From contig JBBRSC010000012.1 of NCBI GenBank assembly GCA_038245795.1, forward strand, positions 1 to 26,241: 26,241 nucleotides of DNA, given 5' to 3'. Positions 14,614 through 22,337 of this stretch are shown one piece after another (positions within the stretch are counted from its first letter, which is position 1; the number at the start of each line of letters is the position of its first letter). The notes under the pieces are model-generated. The model did not search any database. It saw only the letters and a program-made list of their open reading frames with translations, and was not told the DNA's origin. This DNA comes from JBBRSC01 sp038245795 (GTDB taxonomy: Bacteria > Actinomycetota > Acidimicrobiia > Acidimicrobiales > Microtrichaceae). The position numbers were made by a program, and so were the translations under genes.

Positions 14614-16610
14614 CCGGTACCGGTTCCAACGGAACCTCAGCGGTGCCAGCCCCAACGGCGGACGAGCATCCGCTCTGGACTCCGACCGCCGGACAGGTTG
14701 AGGCAACGCAGGTCGATCGGTTTCGCCGGCGGCTGGGCCTGGCGGACACGACCGAGCTGTACGAGGCCAGCATCACGGCTCCTGAGTGGTTCTGGAATGA
14801 GTGCTGGGCCGAGGTCGGACTCGGCGAGGTCCCGAGCGGACTCGCGATGGTGGCGGGCGACCGGCTCAGAGATTCCCGGTTCTTTCCCGACGCTCGATTG
14901 AACGCCGCTGAGGTCATCTTGTCGGGGCGTGGCGCGTCAATCGATGCCGAGATGTTGATCAGCCGGGACGAACTCGGCCGACGGGACATCTGGACCCGTC
15001 AGGCCGTTCGATCAGCGGTGGCATCTGCGGCCGCGGCACTTCGGGCCGATGGGGTCGGAGTTGGTGATCGGGTGGCGGCGTGGATGCCCAACATCGCCGA
15101 GACGGTCGTCGTGATGTTGGCGGCGACGTCGATCGGCGCCGTCTTCTCGTCGACATCACCCGATTTCGGAGCCGACGGGGTGTTGGACCGGTTCGGTCAG
15201 ATCGAACCCGTGGTGCTCGTGGCGTCTGCGTCGTACTGCTATGGAGGCAAGATCATCGACTGCGTGGATCGCCTACGCGAGATCGCCGCAGGCCTGCCGA
15301 CCCTCCAACGAATCGTTGTGTGCGCGAACACGGCCTCGCCGGACTGGATTGAGCGAGTGAGCTCCATCGATCGGGTGGCGACATGGGATGACTGGATTGC
15401 CCCCCACGACAACGTTGAGCTGGTCTTTGAGCAGCTTCCCTTCGACCATCCCTGGACGATTTTGTACAGCTCCGGCACCACCGGCGCCCCCAAGTGCATC
15501 GTCCATCGAGCGGGCGGGGTGTTGTTGCAGCACCTCAAGGAGCATCAGTTCCATAACGACATTCGCCCTGGTGATCGGGTGATGTACTACACGACGTGTG
15601 GATGGATGATGTGGAACTGGCTGGCGTCGGTCCCGGCGTCGGGTGCGACGGCCGTGCTCTACGACGGTTCGCCGTTTCACCCAGGACCGGGGACCCTGTT
15701 TGCACTGGCCGATGACGAGCGCCTGACGTTCCTCGGCGTGTCAGCCAAGTTCATCGATTCGGTCGCCAAGAGTGGTTACCGACCTGTCGATCATCATGAC
15801 CTCTCGACGCTGCGAACGATGGCGTCAACGGGGTCACCGTTGTCAGCAGAGGCGTTCCGCTGGGTCTACGACGCGGTCGCGCACGACGTTCATCTCGCAT
15901 CGATTTCGGGGGGCACCGATCTGTGCGGTTGCTTCGTCGGTGGTGATCCGACCAAGCCCGTGTTCGCCGGGGAGATCCAAGGGCCGGCGTTGGGGATGGC
16001 AGTCGATGTCTGGACGGACACGGCGACGGGCGCGACGGCAGGTCAGCGGGGCGAGCTCGTCTGTACCCAGCCGTTTCCGTCCATGCCGCTCCGGTTCTTC
16101 GGCGACGACGGGTCCCGCTACGACGCTGCCTACTTTGAGCGGTTCGACGGGGTGTGGGCGCAGGGCGACTTCGCCTCGTGGACGCCATCAGGTGGCATCA
16201 TCATCCATGGTCGGAGCGACACCACGCTCAATCCCGGAGGCGTACGTATCGGTACCGCCGAGATCTATCGGCAGGTCGAACAAATCCCGTCGATCATCGA
16301 GAGCTTGGTGTTCGGTCAGGAGTTCGAGGGCGACGTGCGCATCGTGTTGCTCGTCCGGCTGGCGGAGGGATCATCGCTGACCGATGAGATGATCGCTGAG
16401 ATTCGGGCGCGTATCCGGTCGGGATGCACACCCCGCCATGTGCCAGCGCGAGTGATCGCGGTGAAGGATCTCCCCCGTACGCGTTCAGGGAAGCTGGCGG
16501 AACTCGCGGTCAGTGACATTGTCAATGGTCGCCCCGTGCGCAACACCACCGCGCTCGCCAATCCGGAGTCGCTCGACGCCATCGCCGCCGCCCCACAACT
16601 CCGCACCTGA
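14610..16610 (+). CDS. Acetoacetyl-CoA synthetase (acetoacetate:CoA ligase)
   Basis: Adenylate-forming ligase of 666 residues, the usual length for acetoacetyl-CoA synthetase and longer than typical FadD proteins. It would make acetoacetyl-CoA from acetoacetate, ATP and CoA in the cytoplasm. The N-terminal FWNECWAEVG block, DRVAAWMPNIAETVVVMLA, the P-loop YSSGTTGAPKCIVH (about 285-298), TTCGWMMWNW, SISGGTDLCGCF and FFGDDGSRY are characteristic of the acetyl/acetoacetyl-CoA synthetase branch. The catalytic lysine is K628 in RTRSGKLAE. It starts with GTG, overlapping the esterase stop by 4 bp, and ends the operon 37 bases from a convergent gene. It would feed ketone-body carbon to thiolase. A related short-chain or branched beta-keto acid is the alternative substrate. 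Confidence 0.88.
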   Translation: MTGTGSNGTSAVPAPTADEHPLWTPTAGQVEATQVDRFRRRLGLADTTELYEASITAPEWFWNECWAEVGLGEVPSGLAMVAGDRLRDSRFFPDARLNAAEVILSGRGASIDAEMLISRDELGRRDIWTRQAVRSAVASAAAALRADGVGVGDRVAAWMPNIAETVVVMLAATSIGAVFSSTSPDFGADGVLDRFGQIEPVVLVASASYCYGGKIIDCVDRLREIAAGLPTLQRIVVCANTASPDWIERVSSIDRVATWDDWIAPHDNVELVFEQLPFDHPWTILYSSGTTGAPKCIVHRAGGVLLQHLKEHQFHNDIRPGDRVMYYTTCGWMMWNWLASVPASGATAVLYDGSPFHPGPGTLFALADDERLTFLGVSAKFIDSVAKSGYRPVDHHDLSTLRTMASTGSPLSAEAFRWVYDAVAHDVHLASISGGTDLCGCFVGGDPTKPVFAGEIQGPALGMAVDVWTDTATGATAGQRGELVCTQPFPSMPLRFFGDDGSRYDAAYFERFDGVWAQGDFASWTPSGGIIIHGRSDTTLNPGGVRIGTAEIYRQVEQIPSIIESLVFGQEFEGDVRIVLLVRLAEGSSLTDEMIAEIRARIRSGCTPRHVPARVIAVKDLPRTRSGKLAELAVSDIVNGRPVRNTTALANPESLDAIAAAPQLRT

Positions 16611-16647
16611 GACGACTCCCGCTCCGAAACGCCCAACGGCCGTCTGA

Positions 16648-18210
16648 TCAGATCTGGCGGTCGGTCCAATATGGATCACGGAGCTTGCGCTTGAAGAGCT
16701 TGCCGGACGGATCACGAGGAAGCTGGTCGGTCACATCGATGCTCTTCGGGTGCTTGAACTTGGCGAGGTTGGCCTCGAGGTACCCCATGATCGCCGCGCG
16801 GGTCTCATCGTTGTCAGGAGTCCCCGGTACCAACTGGACCACCGACTTGATCTCCTCGCCCCAGTCAGCGTGGGGGATACCGAACACGGCGACGTCGTCG
16901 ACACCCGGTGCGCTCATCATGGCGGCTTCGATCTCGGCGGGATAGATGTTGACTCCACCAGAGATGATCATGTCGGACTTGCGGTCCTTGAGAAACAAGT
17001 AGCCGTCCTCGTCGAGCAGACCCCAGTCGCCAACGGTGAAATATCCGTTCCACCGGTTGTCCTTGGTCTTCGCAGCATCGCCCTTGTATTCGAAATCGGC
17101 GAGCGCCAACGACATGTAGACCGTCCCTTCGGTGCCGACGGGCAGTTCGACGTGATCGTCGTCGAGAATTTTCACCTCGCTGCCCGCCCAGGGGACGCCG
17201 ACGGAACCCGGCTTGGCGAGCCACTCCTTGGCCGTGATGATCGTCCCTCCGCCTTCGGTTGCGGCGTAGTACTCCCAGATCGAATCGCCCCACCATTCGA
17301 TCATCGCCCGCTTGATGTCCGGCGGGCACGGCGCCGCGGCGTGAACCATCGCCCGGAGCGAAGAGACATCGAAGTCGGCCCGCTGGTCGGCGGGTACAGC
17401 CTGCAGGATGCGATGGAACTGCGTGGGCACCATGTGCGACCACGTCACCCGGTAGGTATCGATGAGTTCCATCATTCGCCGCGGGTCCCATTTGTCCATG
17501 AGCACCACGGTGTGGCCCATGTGGAAGCCCGATCCACACCAGAGCAGCGGTGCGGTGTGGTACATCGGTGATCCACAGATGTGCACGCCGTCGCCCCCGG
17601 GCGTGACACCGAACATCTGTTGGAAGCCCGACATCAGGGCACCCATGTCCGACGGATCGATCTCGAAGAGTTGCCGTTTCACACCCTTGGGTCGGCCGGT
17701 GGTACCGGACGTGTAGTGCATGGCCATGCCGGCGATTCGACCCTCGGGCGTCGTGACCGGCTGGCCCTCCGTGATCTCGTTCCAGTCCCTGAAACCATCG
17801 ATGGTCCCGACGGCGAAGCGTCGATCGGCGGGGATGTTGAACTCCTCGGAGGCAACCCGGCAGATGTCGGCGAACCGCTCGTGGCCGATGAAGATCTTCG
17901 ACTCGCTGTCGTTCACGATGTAGGCGATCTCCGGCCCCACAAGATGATGGTTGATGGGCGTGACGCGGAAACCGGCCTGGAGGGCGGCCAGATACAACTC
18001 GACCATCTCGATACCGTTCGGCTGGACGACTGCCAGCTGATCGCCAGGTTCCAGGCCCAACGCGCGTAGCCCGTGCACCAACTGATTCGCCCGGTCGAGC
18101 AGCGCTCCTGCGGTGAAGCTGACGTCACCGTCGGTCGCCGTCGTTCCCGCGATGACCAGCGCCACCCGATCCCGATCCGCCTCGGCAACTTTCCAAAATC
18201 CCTGTTCCAT
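16648..18210 (-). CDS. Long-chain acyl-CoA synthetase, FadD4-like
   Basis: Adenylate-forming ligase of 520 residues, clearly distinct from the two FadD19-like copies. The P-loop YTSGTTGRPKGVKRQ is at 166-180, MYHTAPL and MVPTQFHRIL follow, VHAAAPCPPDIKRAMIEWWG and YYAATEGGG resemble mycobacterial FadD4, and the catalytic lysine is K504 in RDPSGKLFKRKL. I choose ATG at 18210 because GGAGGG sits 5 bases upstream; an in-frame ATG 39 bases earlier would add residues with no family match. It lies downstream of, and in the same direction as, the VWA gene but has a 120-base leader with its own palindromic operator, so it is probably a separate regulatory unit. The fatty or sterol acid it activates is unknown. 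Confidence 0.9.
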   Translation of the reverse strand: MEQGFWKVAEADRDRVALVIAGTTATDGDVSFTAGALLDRANQLVHGLRALGLEPGDQLAVVQPNGIEMVELYLAALQAGFRVTPINHHLVGPEIAYIVNDSESKIFIGHERFADICRVASEEFNIPADRRFAVGTIDGFRDWNEITEGQPVTTPEGRIAGMAMHYTSGTTGRPKGVKRQLFEIDPSDMGALMSGFQQMFGVTPGGDGVHICGSPMYHTAPLLWCGSGFHMGHTVVLMDKWDPRRMMELIDTYRVTWSHMVPTQFHRILQAVPADQRADFDVSSLRAMVHAAAPCPPDIKRAMIEWWGDSIWEYYAATEGGGTIITAKEWLAKPGSVGVPWAGSEVKILDDDHVELPVGTEGTVYMSLALADFEYKGDAAKTKDNRWNGYFTVGDWGLLDEDGYLFLKDRKSDMIISGGVNIYPAEIEAAMMSAPGVDDVAVFGIPHADWGEEIKSVVQLVPGTPDNDETRAAIMGYLEANLAKFKHPKSIDVTDQLPRDPSGKLFKRKLRDPYWTDRQI

Positions 18211-18215
18211 GACTG

Positions 18216-18221
18216 CCCTCC
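18216..18221 (-). promoter_or_regulatory. Strong Shine-Dalgarno fixing the FadD4-like start
   Basis: On the minus strand this reads GGAGGG, five bases before the ATG at 18210. It is one of the few strong ribosome sites in the window and decides between this ATG and the in-frame ATG at 18249. Confidence 0.75.
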
Positions 18222-18253
18222 GATGTGATCGACATTCCGCGTGCCCCATGGCA

Positions 18254-18283
18254 ATCGACGTGGTGTCGATCGACGGCGTCGAT
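18254..18283. repeat. Overlapping inverted repeats in the FadD4-like leader
   Basis: ATCGAC (18254-18259) pairs with GTCGAT (18265-18270), and ATCGACG (18269-18275) pairs with CGTCGAT (18277-18283) around one base. The two palindromes share two bases. They may be a second protein site or leader structure. ATCGA-type words are common in this GC-rich DNA, so chance is possible. Confidence 0.4.
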
Positions 18284-18290
18284 GGGGATC

Positions 18291-18296
18291 ACCATA
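18291..18296 (-). promoter_or_regulatory. Candidate -10 box of the FadD4-like gene
   Basis: On the minus strand this reads TATGGT, fitting TANNNT. The operator at 18299-18315 occupies the spacer directly upstream. The -35 is poor. The predicted leader is about 75 bases, unlike the leaderless promoters elsewhere in the window. Confidence 0.4.
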
Positions 18297-18298
18297 CT

Positions 18299-18315
18299 TC
18301 TGACGGACCGTCAGA
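18299..18315. promoter_or_regulatory. Perfect 17-bp palindromic operator TCTGACGGaCCGTCAGA
   Basis: Two perfect 8-base arms flank a single central base. It sits immediately upstream of the candidate -10 box of the FadD4-like gene, where a bound dimeric repressor would block transcription. The size and symmetry are typical of TetR-family operators. It is unlike the KstR-type sites in this window, so a different regulator is expected. No second copy was noticed in the window. Confidence 0.65.
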
Positions 18316-18330
18316 TTCGAGGCCGGAGCT

Positions 18331-19257
18331 TCAGCCGAGCATCACCACCGCGACGGCGTCGGGGGCGGCTGCGGGCCCGGTCAATCCTACCCAGCGTCCA
18401 CCGACCGCGTCGGCGAGTGCTTCCGCGTCGGCGGTGTCGTCGGCGGGGGCGATGATGGCCAGCTCCTCGAGCCGTCCGGCATCGGCGATCGGTGATCCGC
18501 CCGTGGTCGGTCGGCAGTCACTGAGCAGGATGGTGACCCGCCGACTGGCTCGTGATCTGTGGAGCTGTTCGCTGGCGGCTCGGAGGGCGAGCCCAACGTC
18601 GGTCGTGCCGTGACCGCGCAGCCGAAGGAGATCGGTGACGATCTCTTCGGTTGAGCGATGTTCACCCTGGGACTTGACGACCACCACCGTGTCGCTGAAC
18701 GCAATGACCGAACAATCGAGGCCGTGACGGTGCGCAACTGCCGCAGCGGTGACAGCGGCGGCTGCGAGCCGCTCGCCGTTCATCGATCCGGAGCGGTCCA
18801 CTGCCAGGCACAGCGCCGTGTCGGGACGGGCCCACGTTCGAACAACGAGATCGTCGGTGTGGGGCGGACGCTGGTGGGCCCGGGCCCCCAGGATGGCGTC
18901 GAGGCTGGCATCGAGGTCGATGTCGCCTTCGATGTGGACGCCGCGCTGACTCGTCAATCGTCCGGTTCCCCGCCGCCGCGCAACGCCAGCCTTCGCGACA
19001 TCGACGATGATCCTGCCGGCGAGGCGTCTCGCCAGTTCGCGCAGCCGCTCGTCGGTGGCTCCGGTGAGGTCGGCGAGCAGCGCCAGCGCCTCGTCGGCGT
19101 CGTCGTCCAGGAAGTCCTCGAAGGCCTCCTCGTCGAGCTCACCAACCTCGGGACTGACCTGATCGAACCGGTCCCGAAGCGAGAGGTCGCGGCGGGAGGT
19201 TGTTCGTCGGCCCGCCTCGGCGACTGCGGCCCTGGCATCGTCGCCTTCGTGAATCAC
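18331..19257 (-). CDS. VWA-domain protein (MoxR partner)
   Basis: A 308-residue protein with a C-terminal von Willebrand factor A domain (about 145-300). The metal-ion-dependent adhesion site is complete: DRSGS at 154-158, T218 or T219 in GHGTTD, and D247 in LLSDCRP. The N-terminal 140 residues are charged and include an acidic stretch (about 41-57). No signal peptide or membrane segment is seen, so it should be cytoplasmic. It follows the MoxR ATPase gene by 35 bases, the usual pairing, in which the ATPase acts with the VWA protein to remodel or metallate a target. The start is GTG at 19257; start choice is uncertain. It is related in layout to magnesium/cobalt chelatase I/D pairs, but nothing here suggests cofactor synthesis. 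Confidence 0.8.
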   Translation of the reverse strand: MIHEGDDARAAVAEAGRRTTSRRDLSLRDRFDQVSPEVGELDEEAFEDFLDDDADEALALLADLTGATDERLRELARRLAGRIIVDVAKAGVARRRGTGRLTSQRGVHIEGDIDLDASLDAILGARAHQRPPHTDDLVVRTWARPDTALCLAVDRSGSMNGERLAAAAVTAAAVAHRHGLDCSVIAFSDTVVVVKSQGEHRSTEEIVTDLLRLRGHGTTDVGLALRAASEQLHRSRASRRVTILLSDCRPTTGGSPIADAGRLEELAIIAPADDTADAEALADAVGGRWVGLTGPAAAPDAVAVVMLG

Positions 19258-19292
19258 GTCTTCGCCGTCTGGGTCCCCGCCTGGTGGCGGGC

Positions 19293-20222
19293 TCAGACTT
19301 TTGGGGTGTCGCCCGTTGGCTCGGCGGGTGGGGCGTCATCGGGAGGAGCGAAATACTCCCGCCACAGATCCTCGATGATGGCCTCAGCAGTTCGGTGACA
19401 GCCGTCGCGTACCCGGACACGACCCGACAATGCCAACCAGGCGGCGTCGAGCGTGACCCCTCCATCGAGCGCATCGGTGTCACGGAGCGCCGCCAACCCG
19501 TAGGTGAGGAGACACATGTCGATCGCGCCCCGGACCGACGAACCCGTTCGCAGGTCAGGATGATCGCGGGTGGCCCGCACCATGTTCACCACTTGGAGGG
19601 CGAACCCGGCTCCCAGATCGCCGATGGCAGGAGCTGCGACCTTACCCACCACGATCAGCTCATCGCCGGCGTCCTGGTACCCCATCGCCAGTCGACAGCA
19701 CCGGTCGTAGACCGCAGATGAGATTCGTGCGGTGCCAACCGCGTCGAAGGGGTTCATGGCCGCCACGAGTCTGAAGCCTGACTCCGCCGAGATCCGCCCC
19801 AGCCGTGGAACGTGGAGTTCGCCTTCGCTCATCACCGAGATGAGGACGTTCAGCGTTTCCTCGGGGACCCGATTGATCTCCTCGATGTACAGCAGCGAGC
19901 CGTCACGCAACGCCGTGACGAGGGGACCATCGATGAACACCTCAGGCGAGTATCCGGCCTCGAGGACCGCCGATGGATCGAAGGACCCGACGAGTCGGGC
20001 TGGCGTCAGTTCAGCGTTGCCTTCGACGAATTCGAAGCCGGTTCCGATCGCTCCCGCGACCGCCCGCAACAACGTGGACTTGCCGGTACCCGGAGGGCCC
20101 TCGAGGAGAAGATGACGATCCGCGCCGAGCGCTGCCAATACCTGTTCAAGTTCTCGGCGTCGACCCACCACCGTGGTCGCCAGATCGGCAACGGTACGCG
20201 AGGTCATGGGAGCGTTGGGCAC
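19293..20222 (-). CDS. MoxR-family AAA+ ATPase
   Basis: AAA+ ATPase of 309 residues, probably a cytoplasmic chaperone-like remodeller. Walker A GPPGTGKS is at 42-49, Walker B YIEEINR at 112-118 (MoxR proteins usually have IDEINR, so the first acid is Glu here), and the sensor-1 segment AAMNPFD follows. The C-terminal 20 residues are proline-rich (APPDDAPPAEP). GTG at 20222 lies three bases after the acyltransferase stop; ATG at 20207 would shorten it by five residues. It is placed between the membrane acyltransferase and the VWA gene, all on one strand, so the three are probably one transcript. The client protein is unknown; the neighbouring acyltransferase is one candidate by position only. 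Confidence 0.87.
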   Translation of the reverse strand: MPNAPMTSRTVADLATTVVGRRRELEQVLAALGADRHLLLEGPPGTGKSTLLRAVAGAIGTGFEFVEGNAELTPARLVGSFDPSAVLEAGYSPEVFIDGPLVTALRDGSLLYIEEINRVPEETLNVLISVMSEGELHVPRLGRISAESGFRLVAAMNPFDAVGTARISSAVYDRCCRLAMGYQDAGDELIVVGKVAAPAIGDLGAGFALQVVNMVRATRDHPDLRTGSSVRGAIDMCLLTYGLAALRDTDALDGGVTLDAAWLALSGRVRVRDGCHRTAEAIIEDLWREYFAPPDDAPPAEPTGDTPKV

Positions 20223-20225
20223 GGC

Positions 20226-22199
20226 TCAGTTCAGTCCGTTCAGGATGAGTTGTGTGTATGCGATGATGCCTTTGGCGGTCAGGTGGGTGTTGTCGCTGAC
20301 GAACAACTCTGCGTCATTGACCGCAGCGGTGTACCAGTCGATGATCCGTGCGTTCTGATACTTCGCTGGCATGCCGTTCAGGAGCGCGTTGTTGGGGACC
20401 TCCCAGGGTCGCTCCACTTTCGTCGTCACGAAATACACCTGACGCAGCGGTCCGGCCAACTCCATGATCTTGTCGAGCATGCGCTGGGTGATCACGCCGT
20501 TGGTCCCGAGGTGGACGAGCAGGACCGGGCCGAGTGTGTTGAAGGCGAGCATGCCGGAGATGACGTTGATCGCCTCGCCGAACTGACGGGACACCTCGGC
20601 GCTCACGACAATTCCGGGGATGTTCTTGGTGAGCACCGACCGCGCGCCCAACATGACGGAGTCACCGACCGCCGACACCTTGACCGGTGTGAGTGTGAGC
20701 GATGGGTCAACGGGAATCGTGGGCGGCGGATCGACGACCGGCGCGGTGCCCGGCGGTGCAGTCGGCGCCGGTGGCGCGGTGATGGGTGGCACAGTCACCG
20801 CGGGGTCGGGTGAACCGACAGCGGTTGTGGTCGGTTCCAACGCGCTGGCTGCGGGCGGGGTGCTGGCGGGTGCCACGGTCAACAACGGCGCCGTGTCCGC
20901 TTCGGCGGACGCTTCAGTGATCTCGCGTTTCACCCGAACCTCGACCGATTCGGTCCGGTCGAAAACCAGGATGCCGGCGACGGCGAGTGGTGCCATGGCG
21001 AGCGCTGTCCATTGGGTTCCCCGTCGGAGTCGGCCGGCGGACGAACGAAAGATGGGCCGTTGCCGGAGGCGCGACAACGCACCATGCCGTACGGGTTGCT
21101 CGACCCAGCGGTAGCAGGCCTCGGTGATCGCAAGCGTCAACAGGATGCGCACAACAGCCACCATGGGGCCGGGGAGATCGAGATCTTCTCCGGGTCGCGT
21201 CACGGCAAAGATCGGGAAGTGCCAGAGATACAGGCCGTAGCTCCGGAGCCCGATCCATCGCAACGGTGTCACCCCCAGCGCTGTGCCGACGCGGGCATTC
21301 GGGTGGACCACCGCCATCACCACCATCAGGGTGGCAACGTCGACGATGAGGAATCCCCCGCGGTACACGAGGAGATCGGTCTGACTTGGAACGACGAACA
21401 TCAGCGCAAGAATGATGAGCCCGACGATTCCCAGGACATCCATGACGCGACCGGCGGAGTGGCTGGCGGGTTGGGCGTGCAGGCGGTCGGCTCGCCAGAC
21501 CATCGCCAGCGCGCAGCCCAAAAGGAGCCCGCTGAGACGAGTGAACGTCGACAGGTAGAGGCTATTGGCAAGCTGCGGATGACTGGCCATGTCCGGTTGC
21601 GACGCCAGCGCCATCCACGCGGCCGAACCAAGGGCTATGACCACGGTTGCAGTGAGGAAGATCTTCTTGCGGACCTTGGTCCCGACGACCAGGAAGACGA
21701 TCGGCCAGAACACGTAGAACTGTTCCTCGACGGCCAGCGACCAGAGGTGTTTGAGGAGCGGCTCCCGGCCGAACGATGCGAAGTAGTCCTGCTTGGTGAA
21801 AATCTGTACGAAATTGCTGACGTACAACAACGCGGCGGGCACATCGCGGCGGAGTCCGGGAACGGCGTCACCGGCGAAGAGCGCTGCCCAGATCACGACC
21901 ATGGTGATGGTCAGGTAGAGCGCCGGGAGGAGCCGGCGGGCCCGACGCCGCCAGAACTGCGCCAGCGAGATCGTTCCGGTGGACCGGTGTTCGCCGATCA
22001 GGAGCGACGTGATCAGATAGCCGCTGATCGCGAAGAACACCTCGACGCCGAAGAAGCCGCCCGAAAACCACGCCAATCCGCCGTGGAACGCAATGACCGC
22101 CAGCACCGAAATGGCGCGCAGACCATCCACTCCGCCCAGATACGGGAGGGTGGACGCGGCGGGCTGAACTCGAGTGGGAGGTGGAGCGAGAGTGGTCAC
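20226..22199 (-). CDS. Membrane acyltransferase (OafA/AT3) with C-terminal SGNH domain
   Basis: A 657-residue integral membrane protein that probably O-acylates a cell-surface glycan. The N-terminal acyltransferase-3 domain (about 20-385) shows GVDGLRAISVLAVIAFHGGL, GGFFGVEVFFAISGYLIT, the RRRARRLLPAL loop, LLKHLWSLAVEEQFY and many hydrophobic spans. A final TM near 400-415 leads to a Pro/Thr/Ala-rich linker (about 440-500) and an SGNH esterase-like domain with GDS (about 511-513), HLGTNG, and D..H in DNTHL (about 635-639). In known AT3-SGNH fusions the membrane part moves the acyl group and the SGNH part delivers it outside. GTG at 22199 is the first start in frame. The glycan and acyl group are not readable from sequence. 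Confidence 0.92.
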   Translation of the reverse strand: MTTLAPPPTRVQPAASTLPYLGGVDGLRAISVLAVIAFHGGLAWFSGGFFGVEVFFAISGYLITSLLIGEHRSTGTISLAQFWRRRARRLLPALYLTITMVVIWAALFAGDAVPGLRRDVPAALLYVSNFVQIFTKQDYFASFGREPLLKHLWSLAVEEQFYVFWPIVFLVVGTKVRKKIFLTATVVIALGSAAWMALASQPDMASHPQLANSLYLSTFTRLSGLLLGCALAMVWRADRLHAQPASHSAGRVMDVLGIVGLIILALMFVVPSQTDLLVYRGGFLIVDVATLMVVMAVVHPNARVGTALGVTPLRWIGLRSYGLYLWHFPIFAVTRPGEDLDLPGPMVAVVRILLTLAITEACYRWVEQPVRHGALSRLRQRPIFRSSAGRLRRGTQWTALAMAPLAVAGILVFDRTESVEVRVKREITEASAEADTAPLLTVAPASTPPAASALEPTTTAVGSPDPAVTVPPITAPPAPTAPPGTAPVVDPPPTIPVDPSLTLTPVKVSAVGDSVMLGARSVLTKNIPGIVVSAEVSRQFGEAINVISGMLAFNTLGPVLLVHLGTNGVITQRMLDKIMELAGPLRQVYFVTTKVERPWEVPNNALLNGMPAKYQNARIIDWYTAAVNDAELFVSDNTHLTAKGIIAYTQLILNGLN

Positions 22200-22274
22200 A
22201 GCAACTGAACGGAGGGCGAGGCCATCATCGTACCGTCGGGCCCTCCACCGCGGAGATCGCAGCCCCGACGCGAA

Positions 22275-22306
22275 GATGGGGCCCGCACTCTCTCGCAGGC
22301 CCCATC
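22275..22306 (-). terminator. Stem-loop after the alcohol dehydrogenase gene
   Basis: GATGGGGCC and GGCCCCATC form a perfect 9-base stem with a 14-base loop, 32 bases past the dehydrogenase stop and before the acyltransferase start. On the minus strand only TT follows the stem, so it is a weak intrinsic terminator. TTTT lies seven bases past the stem on the plus strand. Confidence 0.45.
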
Positions 22307-22337
22307 CGTCAGTTTTCGCGCCCCGAAGGGCATGTGC

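Noticed and set aside
13291..14706. Minus-strand open frame of 471 codons
   Set aside because: It is antisense to the esterase with its complete catalytic triad and shows no family motif.
16611..16647. Possible bidirectional terminator between the convergent synthetase genes
   Set aside because: Only AGACG/CGTCT arms with a long loop and no T-run could be found.
20690..20890. Repeat-like low-complexity DNA
   Set aside because: It encodes the Pro/Thr/Ala-rich linker of the acyltransferase; it is codon-level composition, not a DNA repeat array.
21012..22208. Plus-strand open frame of 398 codons
   Set aside because: It is antisense to the acyltransferase transmembrane region; its very His/Glu/Arg-rich composition is the complement of hydrophobic codons.
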